Shown here: in pieces, positions 34,698 through 40,920 of the stretch
Layout of the letters: every line of letters starts with the position of its first letter
How positions within the stretch are numbered: the stretch's first letter is position 1
Assembly: GCF_007827815.1 (NCBI RefSeq)
Contig: NZ_VITH01000006.1
Span: 186,001-250,000, forward strand
Origin: Azospirillum brasilense
GTDB taxonomy: Bacteria > Pseudomonadota > Alphaproteobacteria > Azospirillales > Azospirillaceae
Reading direction: 5' to 3'
Length of the DNA: 64,000 nt
Made by a program: the position numbers and the translations under genes
Notes under the pieces: generated by a model
Told to the model about the DNA's origin: nothing
The model's input: only the letters and a program-made list of their open reading frames with translations
Database searches by the model: none

Positions 34698-34729
34698 GAC
34701 CGAAACTTCCTTTTAAAAAAGCGTGTTCC

Positions 34730-34775
34730 GGGACGACGGCGCGGCCGAAGTCTCCCCCGGCCGCGCCGTCGTCCC
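34730..34775 (-). promoter_or_regulatory. Strong intra-operon hairpin between P450 and ferredoxin genes
   Basis: GGGACGACGGCGCGGCCG at 34730-34747 pairs perfectly over 18 bp with 34758-34775, leaving a 10-base loop. On the minus strand six T follow about nine bases after the stem, just before the ferredoxin ribosome binding site. It looks like a leaky terminator or an mRNA-processing or stabilising element that would lower ferredoxin and reductase relative to P450. Confidence 0.65.
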
Positions 34776-34781
34776 AGATGT

Positions 34782-35945
34782 TCAGCCGACCGCCAGTTCG
34801 AGGCGGGTCGGGCTGCGGAAGGTGGTGGAGGGCATCCAGGGCAGTTGGTCCTGCACCCGGACGAACTCCGGCACGCGCTTCAGGAACTCCTCGCAGGCGA
34901 CGCGGGCGGCCAGACGGGCGAAGGCCGTGCCGAGGCAGGCGTGGACACCGCCGCCAAAGCCGAGATGGCCCTTCGGCTTGCGGTCGATGTCGTAGAGATG
35001 CGCGTTGGCGAAGCGCCGCTCGTCGCGGTTCCCCGACCCGTAGGCGAGGCAGACGAAATCGCCGGCGCGCATCGTCTGGCCGTGCAGCTCGACGTCCTTC
35101 TGCAGGCAGCGGCGGAAGCGCTGGGCCGAGGTGTTGAAGCGCAGCGATTCCTCAATGGCGTCGGGGATCAGCGCCGGGTTGGCGGCGAGCCGCCGGCGCG
35201 CGTCGGCATGGTCGGCGAGGTTCAGGGCGAACATCGCGAGGAAGCCCGACAGGGATTCGATGCCGGCCATGATCAGCGTGGTGATGGTCATCTGCACCTC
35301 GCGGTCGGCCAACTTCTCGCCGGCGACCTCGGCCTGGATCAGGGCGGTGATCAGGTCGTCGCCGGGTTCGCGCTTGCGCAGCTCCACCAGCTCCTTGGCG
35401 TATTCGCTCATCCACTGGAAGGCGGCGAGGTGCTCCGGCCCCTTCTGGCGGGTGCGGGGATCGGACTGCACCATCAGCACGGCCTTGTCACGCACCATCC
35501 GCTCGTTCTCGCGCGGCAGGTTGAACAGGCCGAACAGCACGTCCACCGTGACCTTGCTGGAGACGTCGCTGACGAAGTCGAAGGTCTTCTCCCCTTGAAC
35601 GGCATCGAGCGCCCGGTTGGCCGAGGCGCGCACCGGCTCGGTCAATCCTTCCACCGCCTTCTTGGTGAAGGCGAACTGGACGATGCTGCGCAGGCGGTCG
35701 TGGCGGGGCGGATCGGTGGTGCCCAGCGTGTTGCCGGCGCGGTTGGGCATCTCGTCCATCAGATTGCCCTTGGCCGAAGAATAGGTTTCCCAGTCGTTCA
35801 GCGCGGTGACGATGTCGTCGTAACGCGACAGCACCCACATGTTGGCTTCCTCGCTCCAGAAGCAGGGATGATCATCGCGCAAGGTCTTGTAGAAAGGAAA
35901 CGGGTCGGCATCGACGGCCGGTGAGTAGGGATCGAAGCGAAACAT
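34782..35945 (-). CDS. Cytochrome P450 monooxygenase (class I, bacterial)
   Basis: 387 residues. The I-helix motif is MAGIESLSG (AGxET in most P450s; here Glu is kept and the following Thr is Ser or Leu), the ExxR pair is EESLR, and the heme loop is HLGFGGGVHACLG with the ligand Cys at about 337. The N terminus has FRFDPYSPAVDADPFPFYKTLR as in soluble bacterial CYPs. GGAGGA precedes the ATG by 9 bp. It heads an operon with ferredoxin and reductase, divergent from an AraC-type regulator. A place in the protocatechuate pathway suggests demethylation or hydroxylation of an aromatic acid such as a methoxybenzoate, but the substrate and CYP family are not determined. Confidence 0.92.
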   Translation of the reverse strand: MFRFDPYSPAVDADPFPFYKTLRDDHPCFWSEEANMWVLSRYDDIVTALNDWETYSSAKGNLMDEMPNRAGNTLGTTDPPRHDRLRSIVQFAFTKKAVEGLTEPVRASANRALDAVQGEKTFDFVSDVSSKVTVDVLFGLFNLPRENERMVRDKAVLMVQSDPRTRQKGPEHLAAFQWMSEYAKELVELRKREPGDDLITALIQAEVAGEKLADREVQMTITTLIMAGIESLSGFLAMFALNLADHADARRRLAANPALIPDAIEESLRFNTSAQRFRRCLQKDVELHGQTMRAGDFVCLAYGSGNRDERRFANAHLYDIDRKPKGHLGFGGGVHACLGTAFARLAARVACEEFLKRVPEFVRVQDQLPWMPSTTFRSPTRLELAVG

Positions 35946-36126
35946 CGGGCGCAGTCCTCCGACGCCCGCGGCGGCGGGCGGCCAATTGGCGGTTTTTGGT
36001 TTGGATTGACGCGAACCGTTCTGGTCGCGAACAATTGCATCCTAAACGGGTTTCCCCTTTCCGCGGAATGGACGAAGCCGAAGGAAAATTGTACTTTTCC
36101 GACAAACGGTGGCGCGGGAGGACGGC

Positions 36127-37044
36127 ATGGAACCGGCGGCGGAGGGGATGGCGCAGACACGCTCCGACGCGGTGCCGCTGTTCGCGCTCTACGGCGAGGA
36201 GGCCCGGCTCACCGACGCCGAATTCATCCACATCGAGGACATCGAAAGCCGCAGCCGCCTCTACGACTGGGGCATCGGCTCCCACACCCACCGCGGGCTG
36301 TTCCAGCTGGTGGCGGTGCTCGACGGCGGGGCGCGCGTGCAGATCGACGACCGGGTGGCGGAGGTCGCGGCGCCCTGCGTGATCGTCGTTCCGCCGGCGG
36401 TGGTGCATTCCTTCCAGTTCCAGCCGGGCAGCCACGGCTATGTGCTGACGGTGGCCGAGGTGATGCTGTTCGACGGGGCCAGCGCGCAGAGCCGGCCGCT
36501 GTTCGAGGCGCTGTTCCTGCGCCCCTGCCTGATCGATTTCACCGACGCCCCGGCGGCGGCGGGGCGCGTCGCCGCGCTGCTCGATCAACTGATGACGGAG
36601 TTCCGCTGGCCGCAGCTCGGCCGGTCGGCGATGTGCGAGTGGCTGCTGCGCGGCGTCCTGTTGCTGCTGGAGCGCCAGCGCGCGGCGGCGGCCGGCGCCG
36701 ACCCGGCGGAGCGCGTGCGCACCGAGCTGTTCGCCCGCTTCCGCGCGCTGGTCGAGGACCATTTCACCGAACATTGGACGATCCCGCGCTACGCGGACGC
36801 GCTGGGGATCACGGAATCGCGGCTGAACCGCTTGTGCCGGCATCTCGCCGGCCGCTCCGCCTTCGAGGTGGTGCAGGACCGCCTGCTGCTCGAAGCGAAG
36901 CGCCGTCTGGTCTACATCGCCGCACCGGTGGCGATGATCGCCTACGAGCTGGGCTTCCAGGACCCTGGATATTTCAACCGCGTCTTCAAGAGGCTGACCG
37001 GGAAGACGCCAGCCGCCTTCCGGCGCGCGGCGCGGGCCGGGTAA
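36127..37044 (+). CDS. AraC-family transcriptional regulator (cupin sensor)
   Basis: 305 residues. An N-terminal cupin-like ligand domain (GSHTHRGLFQLVAVLDGGARVQI; VIVVPPAVVHSFQF) is followed by a C-terminal double helix-turn-helix, with WTIPRYADALGITESRLNRLCRHLAG and VAMIAYELGFQDPGYFNRVFKRLTGKTPAAFRR. This layout resembles PobC/PobR-type AraC regulators of 4-hydroxybenzoate hydroxylase genes. ATG 36127 is chosen, with GGGAGG 6 bp upstream. It is divergent from the P450 operon (about 180 bp between starts), so it most likely activates that operon with an aromatic acid as inducer. The inducer is not known. Confidence 0.9.
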   Translation: MEPAAEGMAQTRSDAVPLFALYGEEARLTDAEFIHIEDIESRSRLYDWGIGSHTHRGLFQLVAVLDGGARVQIDDRVAEVAAPCVIVVPPAVVHSFQFQPGSHGYVLTVAEVMLFDGASAQSRPLFEALFLRPCLIDFTDAPAAAGRVAALLDQLMTEFRWPQLGRSAMCEWLLRGVLLLLERQRAAAAGADPAERVRTELFARFRALVEDHFTEHWTIPRYADALGITESRLNRLCRHLAGRSAFEVVQDRLLLEAKRRLVYIAAPVAMIAYELGFQDPGYFNRVFKRLTGKTPAAFRRAARAG

Positions 37045-37057
37045 CGGGGGCTGCTTC

Positions 37058-37978
37058 TCAGCGCTCGACCGGATCGAGCCGCGCCAGAATGGCGTCGGCG
37101 AGCGCCCGGTAATCGCCCTCCCCGATGGCGCGGGCGTCCAGTTTGAGGTCGCCGACGCGCTGCTGCCAGTCGACGGCGGCGCGGACCATGCCGCCGGCCA
37201 AACCCAGTTCATCGACGGTGCGCGCGACCTCGCGCATCTCGGCGGCGCGGCGGACGCCGTGGGTCATGACGCGCTCCTGCATGTAGGCGGCGCGCTCCTT
37301 GAAGCCGAAACCGGGATAGGTGACGTCCAGGGACTCCAGCACCACCTTGTCCACCCCGGCCTTGCGCCCGGCCAGAACGCATTCGAGGAACAGCGCCTCC
37401 AGCCCCTTCATCATGACGCTGCGGATCATCTTGATCGAGGAGGCGGTGCCCACCGGTCCCGCCGCCTCTTTGGCGTTCATCTCCAGGGCCGACAGGGCGG
37501 CCAGGGCCTCGGCGGCGTGCGGGCCGGCGACCAGAAGCGGCGTCTTGTGGAGCTTCGGATGGACCGGCGCCATCACCGCCAGATCGACGTAGCGCCCGCC
37601 CGCCGCCTCGACCGCCTGCGCCGCCTCCCGTTTGGTGCCGGGCGCGCAGGAGTTGCCGTCGAAGAACAGCGCGCCGGGCGCGAGATGGGCGGCGGCGTCG
37701 CGGGCGGCGGCCTGCGCCTGATCGGCGGTGACCAGCGAGAAGACCAGCGCGGCCCCGGCCAAGGCGTCCTCTGCCCGCTCGGCGCCGGTCACACCCGCCG
37801 CCACATAGTCCGCCCATTTGCGGGCGCGCACCACAGCGTCGGCGGACCCGGTCTTGACGTCGAAGGCGGCGACCGTGTCGGCCAGCCCGGCGCCCCGCCA
37901 GCCGGAGCAGAAGGCCGACGCCGCCTCCCCGAACCCGATGAAGGCCACCTTGGCCGTCCGCCGATCCTGCACCGTCAT
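37058..37978 (-). CDS. NAD-binding dehydrogenase with DUF1932 C-terminal domain
   Basis: 306 residues. The N terminus is a 6-phosphogluconate/3-hydroxyisobutyrate dehydrogenase-type Rossmann domain (KVAFIGFGEAASAFCSGWRG; LVFSLVTADQAQ; FFDGNSCAPGTKREA), and the C-terminal helical domain is DUF1932 (PF09130: SIKMIRSVMMKGLEALFLEC, GFGFKERAAYMQERVMTHGVRRAAEM). Members occur in aromatic-degradation clusters but few are characterised. It could reduce or oxidise an alpha- or beta-keto acid intermediate. A LysR-type operator lies about 80-120 bp upstream, so it may belong to the lig/gal regulon. It ends 13 bp from the convergent AraC gene. The substrate is unknown. Confidence 0.8.
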   Translation of the reverse strand: MTVQDRRTAKVAFIGFGEAASAFCSGWRGAGLADTVAAFDVKTGSADAVVRARKWADYVAAGVTGAERAEDALAGAALVFSLVTADQAQAAARDAAAHLAPGALFFDGNSCAPGTKREAAQAVEAAGGRYVDLAVMAPVHPKLHKTPLLVAGPHAAEALAALSALEMNAKEAAGPVGTASSIKMIRSVMMKGLEALFLECVLAGRKAGVDKVVLESLDVTYPGFGFKERAAYMQERVMTHGVRRAAEMREVARTVDELGLAGGMVRAAVDWQQRVGDLKLDARAIGEGDYRALADAILARLDPVER

Positions 37979-38057
37979 CGCCGCCTCCGTCCGTGCGCCG
38001 GGAGTCCACCTCCCCTCGACTGGGCAGGACTAACACGCCGACACACCCCCGGCGCCA

Positions 38058-38090
38058 TTCAATGACGGACCTTCCTATCCAATTTTTGAA
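38058..38090. promoter_or_regulatory. LysR-type operator upstream of the DUF1932 dehydrogenase
   Basis: TCC-N7-GAA at 38078-38090 is a T-N11-A box followed by TAGCG, as in the site upstream of ligC. A degenerate partner (TTCAATGACGGAC) lies 20 bp earlier at 38058-38070. The stretch lies 80-112 bp before the dehydrogenase start. The first box is weaker than in the other two tandem sites. Confidence 0.5.
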
Positions 38091-38120
38091 TAGCGTCTCG
38101 ACGGTGTTTTGAATGGCCGG

Positions 38121-39347
38121 TCACGGGCGGGGAACCGGCGAGACGGCCTGCGTCCCGGCCGCGCGCAGCAGGTCGAGGAAATGCGCCTGCGTCGCGGTCG
38201 GGCGCCACCCCCGGCGCACGGTGAGGCCGATGGTGCGCTCGGTGTTGGCCAGCTCCACCGGGAGGATGACCAGCAGGCCCAGCTCGTGCTCATGCCGGAT
38301 CTGGTGCGCCGAGATCAGCGTCAACCGGTCGCTGCCCAGCAGCAGGCCGCGCACCAGGATCTGGGAGCTGGTCTCGACCAGCCCGCGTGGCGGGGCGTCG
38401 GCGAACAGCGCCTCGAACCGGTCGCGGGTCGGCGTGCCACGGCGCGGAACCACCCATTGGCACCCCGCCAGCTCCTCCAGCGTCAGCCTGGGCCGGCGGG
38501 ACAGCGGATGGAAGGCGCGCGCCACCACGACCAGCGGGTCCTCGAACAAGGGCTCCTGCACGACGTCGTCGATGGGCAGCGGGTCGCGCAGCGCGCCGAT
38601 CAGCACGTCGATCTCGCCGTGGCGCAGCCCGTGCAACAGGTCGTCGTACGGGCCGTCGAGCACGTCGAACTGGACGTCCGGACGCTCGCGCACCAGCGCG
38701 TTGACGGCGGTCGGCAGGATGAAGGGGCGCGACAGCGGCATGCTGCCGACGACGATGCGGGCGGTGTCGCCGCCCAGCCCCTCGCCGACCTCGGCAAAGC
38801 CCTGCTCCAGCTCGGTGATCGCCAGCTTGACATGCTGGACCAGCGCCTTGGCGGCCGGGGTCAGCGCGATGCCGGCGGCGGTCCGCGCGAACAGCGGCAT
38901 GCCCGACAGCCGTTCCAGATCGCGGGCGGCGCGGTGCAGGGTCGGTTGCGAGATGCCGACGGTGCGCGCTGCGAGGCTGAAATTGCCGGCGTCGGCGACC
39001 GCGGCCAGCGCGCGGATCTGCGCCGCGGTCAGCAGCTGGTCGAAATCCGCCACACCGCGCAGGCCGCCCTTGCGCCCGCCGATGCGGACGGCCTCGCGCG
39101 TGCCGGTGCGCAGGCGGTCCAGCGCGCGCTCTACCCGGTCGAGGAACAGCACGCCCATGGCGGACACCGCCATGCCGTCCGGCCGCCGCTCGAACAGAGG
39201 GGTGCCGACCTCCTCCTCCAGCTTGGCGATGGCCTGGGTGATGGCCGGCTGGGACAGATGCACATGCTCCGCCGCCTGACTGATGCTGCCGCGCCGCGCC
39301 ACCTCGCGGAAGGCCCGCAAATGCCGGATGTTGGGAATGCCGTTCAT
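38121..39347 (-). CDS. LysR-family regulator with two tandem DNA-binding domains
   Basis: 408 residues, about 100 longer than a usual LysR protein. Two complete winged helix-turn-helix domains are present: the first (about 6-66) reads HLRAFREVARRGSISQAAEH through LSQPAITQAIAKLEEEVG; the second (about 100-160) reads IRALAAVADAGNFSLAARTV and ISQPTLHRAARDLERLSG. A LysR substrate-binding domain follows (ARIVVGSMPLSRPFILP onward). ATG 39347 is chosen, with AGGA 8 bp upstream. Operator copies lie in front of its own gene and of the livK, ligC, galB and dehydrogenase genes. It is therefore the best candidate regulator of aromatic uptake and ring cleavage. Confidence 0.88.
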   Translation of the reverse strand: MNGIPNIRHLRAFREVARRGSISQAAEHVHLSQPAITQAIAKLEEEVGTPLFERRPDGMAVSAMGVLFLDRVERALDRLRTGTREAVRIGGRKGGLRGVADFDQLLTAAQIRALAAVADAGNFSLAARTVGISQPTLHRAARDLERLSGMPLFARTAAGIALTPAAKALVQHVKLAITELEQGFAEVGEGLGGDTARIVVGSMPLSRPFILPTAVNALVRERPDVQFDVLDGPYDDLLHGLRHGEIDVLIGALRDPLPIDDVVQEPLFEDPLVVVARAFHPLSRRPRLTLEELAGCQWVVPRRGTPTRDRFEALFADAPPRGLVETSSQILVRGLLLGSDRLTLISAHQIRHEHELGLLVILPVELANTERTIGLTVRRGWRPTATQAHFLDLLRAAGTQAVSPVPRP

Positions 39348-39384
39348 CGGACCGTCCTGCTCCACAGCACCGCTGCCGGAGCGG

Positions 39385-39402
39385 CCATAGCAAAACTCAA
39401 TG
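39385..39402. promoter_or_regulatory. LysR-type operator copy upstream of the two-domain LysR gene
   Basis: CCATAGCAAAACTCAATG lies 38-55 bp upstream of the regulator's start codon. It differs from the copy at 25527-25544 at only two or three positions. The place suggests negative autoregulation by overlap with the promoter. Confidence 0.55.
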
Positions 39403-39461
39403 GCTCCAGCTTATCGTCGGGGCACCGCTCCGTAAAGAGGCCGGGGCGTGGAGAGTGTTGG

Positions 39462-40400
39462 TTACACCGCCGCCGCACGCTTGACCGCCTCCATCATCCC
39501 CTGAAAGCCCTGGGGCGTGCGGTACGGCCCCTGTGGATCGGCCGCCTGGGCGAAACAGGCGTGGAGCCGGTTCCAGTCCGGCGTCGGGCACATCTCCTCG
39601 AACCAGGGGCCATGGCTCCGCCATGGGGCGAGCGCCGCCGCGACGTCGGCCGGCAGAACGCGCCCGCCGTCGCGTTCCTGCTCCAGGAAGGCCAGGGCCG
39701 ACCGGCAGCCGCCGGCCATGTTCTCGGCGAAGACCCCGAGGCTGTCCGGATGCAGGCGGGGACGTCCATCCGGGTCGATGTAGAGGATGGGAAAGACCGG
39801 CGCGAGCCGCGGAAACAGCGTGTTTGCCCACAGGGTGCCACCCCAGTAGACCTGGGCGATCCGGGCGAAATGGGCCACCTCGACGACGGCTTCGAGCCCG
39901 CTCGCCTCCAGCGGCAAAATCTCGACCTTGGGCTTGGTGACGGTCACGGTGTCGTTGGCCGCATCGACATACAGCGCGCCGATCTGCATGGCGTTCTGGA
40001 AGTAGCTGCCGCGCAGCGCCCCCCAGATCGGCGACAGGTGGCCGCCCTCGCGGACGAAAGCCGCCAGGGCCTGCGCGACCGGCGTGTCCGGCGCGGCGAT
40101 CCGGCGGCGCAACCGCTCGAAGACGGCGTCGCTGATCTCGCGGCAGAACCCCTTGGGGTAAGGATTGCGGCGCTTCGGGAAGGTCAGCCGGCCCTCGTCC
40201 CGATCCCGGTCGACGCCGTGGCGCAGCTCCAGCATCAGCGATTCCAGGGCCGCAAGATGGGGGCCGAGCCACCGCTCCGTCAGGGCGCGCATCCCCTCGT
40301 CGGGCGGAACCAGCCGGCGGTGGGCCTGCCAGAGCCGCAACTGGCGGTCCAACGGGGTCTCGGTGCCAATCGGCGGACGGACGGAAGCGGTGTGACTCAC
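39462..40400 (-). CDS. Hypothetical protein (312 residues)
   Basis: A GC-rich frame with consistent codon use. GTG 40400 is chosen (VSHTASVRPPIG), with GGAG about 11 bp upstream; reading further upstream gives non-native sequence. The product looks soluble: there is no signal peptide or membrane helix. Visible stretches are PKRRNPYPKGFCREISDAVFERL, GGHLSPIWGALRGSYFQNAMQIGALYVD, a FPILYIDPDGRPRLHPDSLG segment and NMAGGCRSALAFLEQERDGGR. I do not recognise a family. It stands upstream of the LysR-type gene on the same strand, and downstream of a relic of an RTX-protein end at about 40520-40570. Confidence 0.7.
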   Translation of the reverse strand: MSHTASVRPPIGTETPLDRQLRLWQAHRRLVPPDEGMRALTERWLGPHLAALESLMLELRHGVDRDRDEGRLTFPKRRNPYPKGFCREISDAVFERLRRRIAAPDTPVAQALAAFVREGGHLSPIWGALRGSYFQNAMQIGALYVDAANDTVTVTKPKVEILPLEASGLEAVVEVAHFARIAQVYWGGTLWANTLFPRLAPVFPILYIDPDGRPRLHPDSLGVFAENMAGGCRSALAFLEQERDGGRVLPADVAAALAPWRSHGPWFEEMCPTPDWNRLHACFAQAADPQGPYRTPQGFQGMMEAVKRAAAV

Positions 40401-40526
40401 GGGTGGGCGGTCTCCGGGAAAGCGGCAACCGTCCATTCGGTCCGCAAGGCCAACTCGGGCGGACCGGAGCGCGGCATCCCTGATCTGGTCCGCGCCCGGT
40501 CCTATCCCGGTCAAGGTAACGCCGTT

Positions 40527-40547
40527 GCCGGGCCGCAGGTCAAGCAA
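40527..40547. repeat. 21-bp exact duplicate of the RTX gene 3' end
   Basis: The same 21 bases occur at 40527-40547 and 40974-40994, spelling TGCCGGGCCGCAGG followed by TCAAGCA. In the RTX gene they encode VLDLRPGS near the C terminus. Read on the minus strand, the first copy sits in a short frame with LLDLRPGNGVTLTGIGPG, which resembles the C-terminal end of an RTX protein. It is probably the relic of a second RTX gene end. Confidence 0.6.
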
Positions 40548-40573
40548 CCATCGTGCTCGACCGCTCCCCGCCG

Positions 40574-40804
40574 TCAGGTGGGTTCCGGCAGGTTTCGCAC
40601 CATCCTGCCGGCGGTACGGCGGGGCCGTAGAGGATCGCCTCCGTGCCAGAGGTGACCGATGCGCTGCCCGCACTGCCACTCGCCCAAGACCAACGAGCGG
40701 TACCGACCGACGTGGCCTTCTCCGGTGCGTTCCACCTCGGAAATCAGGTGCCGCAACGCCGCGCCGTCCTCGCCCGTCACCTCCACCATGACCCGCCGCT
40801 TCAT
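40574..40804 (-). CDS. Possible small hypothetical protein (76 residues)
   Basis: A short frame beginning MKRRVMVEVTGEDGAALRHLI, with a helix-like ISEVERTGEGHVGRYRSLV stretch and a C-terminal basic tail (RPRRTAGRMVRNLPEPT). A G-rich run precedes the ATG. I recognise no family and the opposite strand is also open, so this may be a chance frame. The first 30 residues look more protein-like than the rest. Confidence 0.35.
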   Translation of the reverse strand: MKRRVMVEVTGEDGAALRHLISEVERTGEGHVGRYRSLVLGEWQCGQRIGHLWHGGDPLRPRRTAGRMVRNLPEPT

Positions 40805-40920
40805 CGTGCCCCCGGCTCGCCGCAACACGAGCCCGCCGTATCATTCTCCCCCAGGTTTGCGACGGTCTCCGGCTTACAGGTGGACGACCCCCGGGGTGCG
40901 GGGGCCGCGCAACCGTCCGA

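Larger units (their letters stand above)
40401..40920. other. Spacer between the hypothetical gene and the giant RTX gene
   Basis: About 520 bp. It holds a possible 76-codon gene (40574-40804, minus), a 21-bp exact copy of part of the RTX gene end (40527-40547), and a CCCCC/GGGGG hairpin at 40888-40904 enclosed by a weak GACGGT/ACCGTC outer stem. The last could terminate the RTX transcript, but no T tract follows on the minus strand. Confidence 0.5.

Noticed and set aside
34782-35945. Naming the P450 as CYP199A or GcoA (CYP255)
   Set aside because: The neighbourhood suggests an aromatic substrate, but I cannot show the needed sequence identity without an alignment.
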